Source: OFTM10 sp964196195
GTDB lineage: Bacteria; Actinomycetota; Acidimicrobiia; Acidimicrobiales; Aldehydirespiratoraceae
Assembly (NCBI GenBank): GCA_964196195.1
Contig: CAXMSE010000092.1
Span: 40,597-104,596 of the forward strand
DNA length: 64,000 bases
Direction: 5' to 3'
In this document: piece by piece, positions 52,833 through 60,066 of the stretch
Numbering within the stretch: the first letter of the stretch is position 1
Layout: each line of letters begins with the position of its first letter
Made by a program: the position numbers and the translations under genes
The notes under the pieces: generated by a model
What the model was told of the DNA's origin: nothing
Seen by the model: the letters and a program-made list of their open reading frames with translations, nothing else
The model's database searches: none

Positions 52833-53222
52833 TCAGTCTTCGGGAGGGGGGAGGATCGTGTAGGGAACGGTGATGTGAGGGTTCTGATCTATGCGGCAGC
52901 GAGCTTCGACGGTGCCGTATTCCTCGAAGTCGATCTCTGCGCGCACGAGGCGGTAGGTGAACTTCCCGGGCTCCACGTCGAAGGGCTGCACGCTGCGCGC
53001 GATCTGATCGTGGCCGCGATGATAGGTGACCTCGAGCACGCCCCGCCCGGTTCCGTCGGGTGGGCAACGAATGATCACCACCAGATGTGGTGCCCAGGTG
53101 AAGGGCAGGGGAGCGGGGGCGGCCGCGCTGAACTGGATGCCCTTGAGATCGATCCGCGTGGCCGGCCCGGCCACCTGCCTGAGGTCGATCTCGTCGATGA
53201 ACAGGGCAGCGGTGATCTCCAT
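52833..53222 (-). CDS. 129-residue beta-rich protein of unknown function
   Basis: Soluble protein with alternating beta-strand character (LPFTWAPHLVVIIRCP, GVLEVTYHRG, FTYRLVRAEIDFEEYG) and a Pro-rich end (TVPYTILPPPED). It may resemble the DUF6941-type fold, but this is weak. A longer frame upstream overlaps the TetR gene; the ATG at 53222 is supported by TAGCGT 8 nt upstream. It precedes the FIST gene with a 1-bp gap, so both are likely in one transcript. Confidence 0.65.
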   Translation of the reverse strand: MEITAALFIDEIDLRQVAGPATRIDLKGIQFSAAAPAPLPFTWAPHLVVIIRCPPDGTGRGVLEVTYHRGHDQIARSVQPFDVEPGKFTYRLVRAEIDFEEYGTVEARCRIDQNPHITVPYTILPPPED

Positions 53223-53230
53223 CCTGACGC

Positions 53231-53266
53231 ACGCTAGCGGGAGCACGCATCGCGCCCCACTACGCT
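53231..53266. promoter_or_regulatory. Face-to-face leaderless promoters of the 129-aa and TetR genes
   Basis: Minus-strand TAGCGT (complement of 53231-53236) is 8 nt from the ATG at 53222. Plus-strand TACGCT (53261-53266) is 7 nt from the GTG at 53274. The boxes are 24 bp apart, and the gap between start codons is 51 bp, a natural place for TetR autoregulation. Confidence 0.5.
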
Positions 53267-53273
53267 GATCGAC

Positions 53274-53891
53274 GTGGCTGGGGCTCCGACAAGGGAAGCG
53301 ATAATCGTCGCTGCGAGGCATCTGTTCGCCGAGCGTGGCTTCGAAGGCACGTCCCTCAACCTGATCGCGTCCGAGGTGGGGATCAGGCGCCAGAGCCTGC
53401 TGCACCACTTTCCCACCAAGGAGACGATGTATCGCGAGGTGTTCGAACGGGCTCTGGCCGAGTGGTACGACCGGGTCGAGACCGCGATCAGCGAGCCGAT
53501 GGCCGGGAGTTGGGCGAAAGTGGATCACGTGCTCACCGCCGGCTTCGAATTCTTCCAGGCCAACCCCGACTTCGTTCGTATCGTGCGACGCGAAGCCCTC
53601 GCGGAGGAGGGCACCGGACACATCGAGCTCGGAGTGGCGCTTCAGCCCCTGTTCGCTCGAGCCGTGGAATATTTCGAAGGGGAGATGGACTCCGGAGAGT
53701 TCCGACGCCACGACGCCGAACAGCTCCTAATCACCGGCTACGGAGCCCTCCTGTCGTACTTCAGCGATCTACCTTTCATCGAGGGTCTCCTCGATCGGGA
53801 TCCACTCGGCGAGGAGGCGATGGCCGCTCGCCTGGCCCACGTTCGAGGCCTGTTCCAAGCGGCTCTACAGCCCGGCTCCGACGCCACCTGA
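53274..53891 (+). CDS. TetR-family transcriptional regulator
   Basis: Repressor of the TetR family (205 aa). The N-terminal HTH is IIVAARHLFAERGFEGTSLN, then SEVGIRRQSLLHHFPTKETM, which is the normal TetR DNA-binding domain. The C-terminal ligand-binding domain has no recognised specificity. GTG start with leaderless -10 box. It shares a 51-bp promoter gap with the divergent 129-aa/FIST pair, which is the likely target. Confidence 0.92.
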   Translation: MAGAPTREAIIVAARHLFAERGFEGTSLNLIASEVGIRRQSLLHHFPTKETMYREVFERALAEWYDRVETAISEPMAGSWAKVDHVLTAGFEFFQANPDFVRIVRREALAEEGTGHIELGVALQPLFARAVEYFEGEMDSGEFRRHDAEQLLITGYGALLSYFSDLPFIEGLLDRDPLGEEAMAARLAHVRGLFQAALQPGSDAT

Positions 53892-53924
53892 CCGACGCGG
53901 CACGATCCTCACCGCTTCAGCGCC

Positions 53925-53930
53925 TAACCT
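53925..53930 (+). promoter_or_regulatory. Leaderless -10 box of the PBP4-like gene
   Basis: TAACCT lies 8 nt before the ATG at 53939. No ribosome-binding site lies between them. Confidence 0.4.
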
Positions 53931-53938
53931 TCGGACCA

Positions 53939-55504
53939 ATGCGACGGCTCATCCTTCCGGTTCTCGTACTCGCGATCGCCACCACCGCGGTTGTGCTCAG
54001 CGACCGCAGCGACAACGACGCCGACCCTGGCCGGGCCACGGCCACCTCATCAGAGCTCTCTCTCCAGTCGCCGATCCTCAGTGCGCGGCGGGCACCGACG
54101 TGGCTTCGTGCCCCCAAGTCCGACAGCATGCTCAGCGATGCGATCGGGGCGGTGCTTCAGGGTGCGCCCAGCGCCACCTGTGTGCTCGTCGAACGCGATG
54201 GCGAGCCGATCGCGGCCAACAACACCGGGGCTGCGATCCGTCCCGGTGCTCTCCAACGCCTGCTCACCATCACTGCCCTCGATGCGATAGGTCGCGACGT
54301 GGGATTCCGCACCGAGGTAGCCATGGCGGCCGATGCCGAGATCAGTGAGGAGGGCGTTCTCGACAGCGACCTCTGGCTGATCGGAGGCGCTGATCCCGTG
54401 CTCTCCACCACCGACTACATCTCGCGCTTCGGCGACGACCGCGCCTACACCGACTTCGCGTTACTCGCGGCCGACACCGTTGCTGCTCTCCAGGACCTCG
54501 GGGTCACCACGATCGCGGGCAGGATCATCGGCGACGAAACCAAATACTCCGCCGCAGAACGCGACTATGTCGGCGACGAGACCTCGGATCCCGACGGAGA
54601 GCCCGCGGTGGTGTGGACCCGCGAAGAAGCGACCGACAACAGCGTCGGGCCCCTGTCAGCACTCCTTCTCAACGATGGTTTCGATAGCTGGCCCGATCCC
54701 GCCGCCGAAGGCGAGGAAGTGGAGGATCAGGGCGTCGATGCGAGCCTCAACACGCGGTCGAACAATCCGGCGATCTCCGCGGCAGCCGCCCTCGACGATG
54801 CCCTCGAAGAGGCAGGGTTCACGGTCAACCGTAGTGCCACCGATGGCGAGGCGCCCCCTCTCAACGAACGCGAGCCCCTGGCAGAGATCGATTCACCCCC
54901 GTTGGCCGACATCCTCGAACGCGCTTTCATCGACGCCACCACCGCAGAGATGTTGCTCAAGGAGATCGGGGTGCGTAGCGGGCTCGACTCCGAACGAGGG
55001 CTCGCGGTCTTCGGGCTGGTGGTGTTGGGTGGCTTCAACCAGGCCGGTCTGCCCTTCGAGCTCGGCAGTACCCACTACCACGACGGCTCGGGCCGCTCCG
55101 ATCACAGCCGCACCACCTGCGAGATGATCCACGCCACGATCACCGACGCCGAAGGGGCCGGCGAACTCCTCGCCAAGCCCGTGGGCGAGAGTGAGGTGAG
55201 CCGGTGTGCGCCGACCACCGACGGCCAACTCTCCGTGATCGCCACCGTCACCGAAACCACCACCGGACTCACCGGCGATCTGGTGGCCGCCAATGGCGAT
55301 CGACTCACGTTCGCGCTCATGGTCGACGAGCCCGACCGGATGGTCGTCGATGCCGAGGAAGCGGTCCAGGACGAAGAGCCCGTGCCACCAGACCCCCTCG
55401 ACTTCTGCAATCCGATCCAGGCCGCGATGCTCGATGCCATCGCGGGCCATCCCTACGGGCCGGATCTCGACAGCCTCTCTCCGCTAGATCCCACCGCCGG
55501 GTGA
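53939..55504 (+). CDS. PBP4-like (S13) D-Ala-D-Ala carboxypeptidase homologue, catalytic residues lost
   Basis: Membrane-anchored or secreted protein (521 aa) related to DacB. An N-terminal hydrophobic helix (LILPVLVLAIATTAVVL) and a fold landmark TALDAIGRDVGFRTEV are present, plus HYHDGSGRSDHSR, the equivalent of DGSGLSxxNR. The three active motifs are degenerate: the SxxK site reads PGALQRL (Ser to Ala, Lys to Arg, residues ~104-107), the SxN site reads IDATTAE, and the KTG site reads TTGLTGD. It is probably a non-enzymatic peptidoglycan-binding relative. The upstream frame is spurious; the ATG at 53939 has a -10 box. It overlaps the next gene by GTGA. Confidence 0.8.
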   Translation: MRRLILPVLVLAIATTAVVLSDRSDNDADPGRATATSSELSLQSPILSARRAPTWLRAPKSDSMLSDAIGAVLQGAPSATCVLVERDGEPIAANNTGAAIRPGALQRLLTITALDAIGRDVGFRTEVAMAADAEISEEGVLDSDLWLIGGADPVLSTTDYISRFGDDRAYTDFALLAADTVAALQDLGVTTIAGRIIGDETKYSAAERDYVGDETSDPDGEPAVVWTREEATDNSVGPLSALLLNDGFDSWPDPAAEGEEVEDQGVDASLNTRSNNPAISAAAALDDALEEAGFTVNRSATDGEAPPLNEREPLAEIDSPPLADILERAFIDATTAEMLLKEIGVRSGLDSERGLAVFGLVVLGGFNQAGLPFELGSTHYHDGSGRSDHSRTTCEMIHATITDAEGAGELLAKPVGESEVSRCAPTTDGQLSVIATVTETTTGLTGDLVAANGDRLTFALMVDEPDRMVVDAEEAVQDEEPVPPDPLDFCNPIQAAMLDAIAGHPYGPDLDSLSPLDPTAG

Positions 55505-56139
55505 CACCGGCCCAGCCCTACGAGTTGGCGATGTTCCCGCTCGAGAGCGTGGTGCTACCCGGTGCCGTCGTGCCGCTGCACATCTTCGAGCCCCGCTACC
55601 GGCGGCTGGCCCGCGACCTCGCCAATTCGACGCTCGCAGAGTTCGCCATGGTGCCGATCACGCGCGGACGAGAGGTCGGGGGCGACGACCAAAGGTCCGA
55701 CATCGCAGTGGTGGCTCGTGTGCTGCAGGCCGAGGAGTTCCCCGATGGGCGATGGGCGCTCGTGGCGGCCGCCACGAGGCGGGTCACCGTGGTCGAGTGG
55801 CTAGCCGAAGATCCCTACCCGCGCGCCTCGGTTCTCGATCGACCCGACCAACCCGACGGCGATCCGAGCGAGGCGCTCGGTGAGCTCGTCGCCGCCTTCC
55901 GAGGCTTAGCCGCGACGATCCACCGAGTCGACCCGCGCCACCCTCTCCGGAGCCCCGGGCTCGACGACGATGATCCCTCACGGAGGATCTGGCAGCTCAT
56001 AGGCAGTGCCCGACTCGCAACACTCGATGAGCTCGCCCTGCTGGGTTGTGCGGGCGCCCACCAACGGGCCGTCAGGGCCACCGAACTGATCGAGGAGCGA
56101 CGGGATCTGCTCGACGCTCTCGAAGGGCGCGACCGATAG
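55501..56139 (+). CDS. Lon N-terminal (LON substrate-binding) domain protein
   Basis: 212-residue protein containing only the substrate-binding domain of Lon protease. Landmarks are LAMFPLESVVLPGAVVPLHIFEPRYRRL near the N terminus, followed by AEFAMVPITRG. No AAA or protease domain follows. The GTG at 55501 overlaps the previous stop by 4 bp, so it is coupled to the PBP4-like gene. Function of such stand-alone proteins is unknown; they may be adaptors. Confidence 0.88.
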   Translation: MTPAQPYELAMFPLESVVLPGAVVPLHIFEPRYRRLARDLANSTLAEFAMVPITRGREVGGDDQRSDIAVVARVLQAEEFPDGRWALVAAATRRVTVVEWLAEDPYPRASVLDRPDQPDGDPSEALGELVAAFRGLAATIHRVDPRHPLRSPGLDDDDPSRRIWQLIGSARLATLDELALLGCAGAHQRAVRATELIEERRDLLDALEGRDR

Positions 56140-56164
56140 GGTGATCGCGGACACCGGAGGACGA

Positions 56165-56185
56165 ATGGCTTACAAGAATGGCTGA
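56165..56185 (+). other. Six-codon leader ORF overlapping the holin-like start
   Basis: GGAGG at 56156-56160 precedes an ATG at 56165 that reads only six codons (MAYKNG) and stops at 56185. The next gene's ATG (56178) lies inside this minigene in another frame and has no ribosome site of its own. Translation of the minigene could couple to the main frame; equally, the upstream ATG could be chance. Confidence 0.35.
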
Positions 56186-56474
56186 CAAGCAGGGCATCGG
56201 TGACGTCATCGATCTGGTCAAGGCCTACGCCAAGCAGGAGACACTCGACCCTCTCAAGGGCAGCGCGCGCTGGCTCGGCTTCGGGGTTCTCGGGAGCGTC
56301 CTGCTGATGATCGGTGGGATCTCACTCACTCTCGCTCTCCTACGTGTCCTGCAAGAGGAGACGGGCACCCGACTCACGGGCAACTGGTCGTGGGCGCCCT
56401 ACCTGATCACCTTCTCCGCACTCGCCCTGATCATGGGTTTGCTCGTGAGCCGTATCACCAAGAGGAGCCTCTGA
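56178..56474 (+). CDS. Small two-helix membrane protein (phage-holin-like superfamily)
   Basis: 98-residue protein. The start DVIDLVKAYAKQETLDPLKG is typical of the actinobacterial holin-superfamily III/DUF1469-like proteins, and two hydrophobic helices follow (LGFGVLGSVLLMIGGISLTL and WAPYLITFSALALIMGLLV). These proteins are usually chromosomal and not lytic. It is the first of seven overlapping genes. Confidence 0.7.
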   Translation: MADKQGIGDVIDLVKAYAKQETLDPLKGSARWLGFGVLGSVLLMIGGISLTLALLRVLQEETGTRLTGNWSWAPYLITFSALALIMGLLVSRITKRSL

Positions 56475-56686
56475 TGGCCGACGAGGAAACACCCATCACC
56501 CGCGACGAACTCGCCCAGTCGATCCGCAGCGCGCGCGGTGAGGTGGATGCCCAGGTGGAGGCCACCACCGCAAAGCTCGTGCCCCTGGCCATAGGCGGAG
56601 GCGTTCTACTGCTCATCATCGCCTACCTCATCGGGCGGCGAGTGGGAACCACCAAGTCCACGGTGGTGGAGATTCGGCGGATCTGA
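56474..56686 (+). CDS. 70-residue single-pass membrane protein
   Basis: Begins MADEETPITRDELAQSIRSA, an acidic amphipathic helix, followed by one transmembrane helix (LVPLAIGGGVLLLIIAYLIG) and a basic tail (RRVGTTKSTVVEIRRI). It overlaps the previous stop and the next start by 1 bp each (TGATG). No named family is recognised; its neighbours suggest an envelope stress role. Confidence 0.7.
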   Translation: MADEETPITRDELAQSIRSARGEVDAQVEATTAKLVPLAIGGGVLLLIIAYLIGRRVGTTKSTVVEIRRI

Positions 56687-56916
56687 TGGCCTCGTTCCCC
56701 CTCGGCCCGAGCTACATCAAGCGCACAATTCGCCACAACAGCGTGCGTAAGGGATTGCTGGGCGGCTCGCGGTTCTGGCTCGGTGTGTTCGTGGTGCGAC
56801 GACTCGCCTTATGGTCGGGCAAGGTCACCAAGCGCGGAGAGAAGCCAATCCGGTTCTCCGAAGCCCTGAAACCAGGGGAGTCGCTCCTTATCCGCCACAT
56901 CGACCCCGCCGAGTGA
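56686..56916 (+). CDS. 76-residue basic protein
   Basis: Soluble or membrane-peripheral protein; begins FPLGPSYIKRTIRHNSVRKG and contains RFWLGVFVVRRLALWSGKV, moderately hydrophobic, with a basic overall charge. It overlaps both neighbours by 1-4 bp. Short proteins of this kind accompany holin-like proteins in Acidimicrobiia-type genomes, but I do not recognise a family. Confidence 0.65.
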   Translation: MASFPLGPSYIKRTIRHNSVRKGLLGGSRFWLGVFVVRRLALWSGKVTKRGEKPIRFSEALKPGESLLIRHIDPAE

Positions 56917-57128
56917 AGGTCCTGCTGCGCAACCCCACCCGCGAGATCGATGTCGACGGGCCGGTAGAAGCAGGCGTTCTGCTCCGCCGCCTAGGACTCA
57001 ATCGAGAGTCGCACCTGGTGGTGGAGGACGGCCTGCTCGTGCCCGGCGACAAAATGCTCGCCAAGAATGCCGTCGTCGAAGTTCGGTCGGTCATCTCCGG
57101 CGGTTCCCACACCGGGGTCAACCCGTGA
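56913..57128 (+). CDS. TtuB/ThiS-like sulfur carrier with C-terminal tail
   Basis: 71-residue beta-grasp protein. The fold pattern (KVLLRNPTREIDVDGPVEAG, then HLVVEDGLLVPGD) fits MoaD/ThiS/TtuB. The di-glycine needed for thiocarboxylation is at residues 63-64 (SVISGG), but seven residues (SHTGVNP) follow, so the tail must be removed or the protein is modified. It directly precedes TtuA with a 4-bp overlap, which supports a TtuB role. GTG start. Confidence 0.78.
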   Translation: MKVLLRNPTREIDVDGPVEAGVLLRRLGLNRESHLVVEDGLLVPGDKMLAKNAVVEVRSVISGGSHTGVNP

Positions 57129-58081
57129 AGTGCCAGGTCTGCCGCGGACCCGCGATCATCGACGTGCGCCGCCACAACGCCAACTTCTGTTCAGAACATT
57201 TCCTGCGCCTGTGCCGCGACCAGACCGCCAAGTCGATAAAGCAGTTCGGCATGCTCGAGCCCAGCGACCGCGTGCTGGTGGCCGTTTCGGGAGGGAAGGA
57301 CTCACTCGCGGTCTGGGACATACTTCTGCAGCTGGGCTACGACGCCGAAGGGTTCTATCTCGGTCTGGGCATCGGCGACTACAGCGACACCTCTCTGGAT
57401 CACGCCTGGCGCTTCGCCGAGGAGCGGGGACTCACCCTCCACACCGGCGACCTTTTACGTGATCACGGCTTCGACGTCACCCACGGCAGTCGGGCCGCCA
57501 ATCGAGTGCCTTGTTCGGCCTGTGGCCTCTCGAAGCGCCATCTCTTCGACGAGGCGGCCCGCAGCGGCGGCTACGACGCGATTGCTACCGGCCACAACCT
57601 CGACGACGAGGCGGCTGTGCTGATGGGAAACGTGCTCCACTGGCAGACCGAGTATCTCGGCCGCCAGCTCCCTGTACTGGAGGCTCGCAACGGATTCCCG
57701 AAGAAGGTCAAACCCCTCGTGAGGCTCTCCGAACGCGATACAGCGGCCTACTGCCTCATCCGCGGTATCGACTACCTGGTCGACGAGTGCCCCATGGCGG
57801 TGGGCAACAAGCACCTCAGCTACAAGGCGGCCCTCAACGACATAGAGCACGACTCACCTGGGGCCAAGCACGCCTTCTACTTCAAGTTCCTGGCCCAGGC
57901 GGCCGAACGCTTCCGTCCCGGCCCCACCGACGAAGTGGTGGAGATCTCGCCATGCGAGCGCTGCGGCGCCCCGAGCTCCAACCAGGTCTGCTCCTTCTGC
58001 GCACTGGCCGAGCGAGCTACTGCGGCCGTACCCATCGACATGGGCCCCACCAGATCTCGACGTAAGCGGGTCAAGCGATGA
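57125..58081 (+). CDS. ttuA: tRNA 2-thiolation enzyme TtuA (TIGR00269/Ncs6 family)
   Basis: Adenylating tRNA sulfurtransferase (318 aa) that makes 2-thiouridine-type bases, in TtuA at position 54. N-terminal zinc finger C3xxC6 with C22/H25; PP-loop SGGKDS at residues 55-60; cluster-type cysteines C130, C133 (PCSACG) and C222 (DECPM), matching the [4Fe-4S] triad of TtuA; C-terminal zinc finger CERCG...CSFC. The sulfur carrier gene precedes it. Overlaps trmI by 4 bp. TtuA and Ncs6/CTU1 share this architecture, so position 34 versus 54 must be inferred; the trmI neighbour favours 54. Confidence 0.88.
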   Translation: MKCQVCRGPAIIDVRRHNANFCSEHFLRLCRDQTAKSIKQFGMLEPSDRVLVAVSGGKDSLAVWDILLQLGYDAEGFYLGLGIGDYSDTSLDHAWRFAEERGLTLHTGDLLRDHGFDVTHGSRAANRVPCSACGLSKRHLFDEAARSGGYDAIATGHNLDDEAAVLMGNVLHWQTEYLGRQLPVLEARNGFPKKVKPLVRLSERDTAAYCLIRGIDYLVDECPMAVGNKHLSYKAALNDIEHDSPGAKHAFYFKFLAQAAERFRPGPTDEVVEISPCERCGAPSSNQVCSFCALAERATAAVPIDMGPTRSRRKRVKR

Positions 58082-58857
58082 GGCGAACCGGAGTGCTGCA
58101 GGCCGAGGAGCCTGTGTTGCTGATCGACCGCAAGCGGCGGCGTTATCTCATCGATTTGAAGGATGGAGGCGAGTTCCATTCCCACTCGGGAGTGCTTGCC
58201 CACGACGACATGATCGGAAAGTCGGAGGGTGAGACCTTCCGGTCGACGCGCGGGATGGTGTTCATCGCGGTCAGGCCCACCATCACCGATTTCGTGTTGA
58301 AGATGCCGAGGGGGGCCCAGGTGGTCTACCCCAAAGACATCGGCCCGATCCTGATCCTCGCCGACATCTTCCCCGGTGCCCGAGTGTTGGAGTCCGGCCT
58401 CGGCAGCGGCGCCCTCTCTACGGGCATGCTGCGCGCTGGTGCCGACATCACCGGATATGAGATTCGCGACGACTTCGAACACACCGCTCGCGAAAACGTC
58501 GGCCGCTTCCTCGGCCCCGACGTCATGGATCGATACCGCACCGAAGTACGCGACGTCTACGAGGGAATCGAGGCCACCGAACTCGACCGTGTGGTGCTCG
58601 ATCTGCCCGAGCCCTGGCAGGTCGTGCCCCACGCCCAACAGGCTCTGCACAGAGGGGGCATCTTCCTCGCCTACTCGCCGAGCATCATCCAGGTCTCCCA
58701 ACTGCACGATGCGTTCGAGGATTCCCGCTTCGGTATGGCGGAGACGGTGGAGGTGCTCCAACGAGGCTGGCACGTGCAGGGGGTGGCGGTGCGCCCCGAC
58801 CATCGCATGGTGGCTCACACGGGTTTCCTCACCCACGCACGACTTCTGGCCGAATGA
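58078..58857 (+). CDS. trmI: tRNA (adenine-N1)-methyltransferase TrmI
   Basis: SAM-dependent methyltransferase for m1A58 in the tRNA T-loop (259 aa). Landmarks: GVLAHDDMIGKSEG in the N-terminal domain, TDFVLKMPRGAQVVYPKDIG, the SAM motif VLESGLGSGALSTGMLRAG, and the catalytic region DRVVLDLPEPWQVVPHAQ. It overlaps ttuA and the downstream protease by 4 bp each. In Thermus, m1A58 promotes thiolation of position 54; the operon pairing fits. Confidence 0.94.
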   Translation: MRRTGVLQAEEPVLLIDRKRRRYLIDLKDGGEFHSHSGVLAHDDMIGKSEGETFRSTRGMVFIAVRPTITDFVLKMPRGAQVVYPKDIGPILILADIFPGARVLESGLGSGALSTGMLRAGADITGYEIRDDFEHTARENVGRFLGPDVMDRYRTEVRDVYEGIEATELDRVVLDLPEPWQVVPHAQQALHRGGIFLAYSPSIIQVSQLHDAFEDSRFGMAETVEVLQRGWHVQGVAVRPDHRMVAHTGFLTHARLLAE

Positions 58858-59594
58858 GCCGACTGGCCGCGTTCCTGCTCGCGGTCAGTGTCGCCCTCGC
58901 CGCGTGTGGAGGCGACGAAACAGTCGAGCCCGATCGCCCACCGCTCGGATCGCCCCCCGACCCCGGCGAGGTCCCCGATTCCGACGGGCTCGCCGACGAT
59001 CTCCGTGATCGAGTCCTGGCCTCCACCGTGAGGATCTCAGGCATCGCATGCGGTCGTTCCACCGAGGGGAGCGGCTTCGCTGTGGCCGACACCCTCGTGG
59101 TCACCAATGCCCACGTCATCGTCGGTCTCGACGAGCCGTTCGTGGAGTTGCTCGACGGATCTCGGTTGGCGGCGGTACCGGTGGCCTTCGATCCGATCAT
59201 CGACCTCGCGGTCCTGCGTGTGGCAGGGGCGTCGTTCGTGCCTCTGCCGCTCGGCGACGCGAGCGACGACACCGTCGGAGCCCTCTTCGGCTGGGAGCGC
59301 GGGCCGGAGCCCGAGCCCACCCCGTTCCGTATCGACCGGCCCGTCACCGTTCGAATCGAGGCGGTGGCCAGCGACGAGCGGATAGAACGCAGGTCGTGGC
59401 TCGTCGCGGCATTCATCGAATCGGGCGACTCCGGCGCGGCCCTCGTCGACCACGATGGCGTGGTGGTGGGAATCGCCTACGCCACCACTACCCGGGGCGC
59501 GGGCGTGGGTTATGCGATACGGGCGAGCGAGCTCGAGGGCCTGATGGCCGACGGGCTCGATGACAATCCGGTCATTCCAGGTTGCCCGGCCTGA
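58854..59594 (+). CDS. Lipoprotein trypsin-like serine protease
   Basis: Exported S1-type protease (246 aa). Lipobox LAVSVALAAC places the lipidated Cys at residue 18. The catalytic triad is complete: His87 in VVTNAHVI, Asp117 in PIIDLAVLRV and Ser193 in ESGDSGAAL. C66 and C244 could form a disulfide. No PDZ domain is present, unlike HtrA/DegP. It is the last gene of the seven-gene overlapping run and converges with the ferredoxin gene. Substrate unknown. Confidence 0.88.
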   Translation: MSRLAAFLLAVSVALAACGGDETVEPDRPPLGSPPDPGEVPDSDGLADDLRDRVLASTVRISGIACGRSTEGSGFAVADTLVVTNAHVIVGLDEPFVELLDGSRLAAVPVAFDPIIDLAVLRVAGASFVPLPLGDASDDTVGALFGWERGPEPEPTPFRIDRPVTVRIEAVASDERIERRSWLVAAFIESGDSGAALVDHDGVVVGIAYATTTRGAGVGYAIRASELEGLMADGLDDNPVIPGCPA

Positions 59595-59612
59595 CGGCGG
59601 GCGGGAATCGAC

Positions 59613-59846
59613 TCAGACTTCGATGAAGATGCACTCGCCGGGGCACTCCTCGGCGGATTCGATGGTGGCCTCTTCCTGGCCGGCCGGAATTACCGCGAGG
59701 CCCTCGGGGCCACCCGGGTCCGAAAAAATCTTGTCGCCTTCCTTGACGTAGGCCAAGCCGTCGTCGAGAAGAGCAAAAACGTCCGGAGCGATCTCTTCGC
59801 AAAGACCGTCGCCGGTGCACAGATCCTGGTCGATCCAAACCTTCAT
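59613..59846 (-). CDS. Small ferredoxin
   Basis: 77-residue iron-sulfur protein of the actinobacterial 3Fe-4S/4Fe-4S type. Cluster cysteines: C10 and C16 in LCTGDGLC (spacing CX5C) and C68-P in ECPGECI, the CP motif of [3Fe-4S] ferredoxins. The additional C72 leaves open a different cluster. Such proteins usually serve cytochrome P450s or oxygenases; no such partner is nearby. Divergent from the ARC gene with a 220-bp gap holding a possible minus-strand -10 TACACT (complement of 59920-59925). Confidence 0.88.
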   Translation of the reverse strand: MKVWIDQDLCTGDGLCEEIAPDVFALLDDGLAYVKEGDKIFSDPGGPEGLAVIPAGQEEATIESAEECPGECIFIEV

Positions 59847-60066
59847 TTGTCGCTGAGACCTCGTTGTCGATGAATCGTCGATGGCGAACCCGACTTAGGG
59901 GCTCGCCAGTTCGATCGGCAGTGTATCGGGGGAATTGAGGGTCTACGGACATGGGAGGCCGATCCTCTCACCGGGCGCGTGATCGCTTCTGTTTCGCCTC
60001 TTGTGTCCGACCAGAGCATGAGCGTCGGGTCTATGGTGACGCGGCAGCCGACGACGGAGGATTTCC

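Noticed and set aside
53939..55504. Active DacB carboxypeptidase
   Set aside because: The catalytic Ser, Lys and KTG-motif residues are all substituted.
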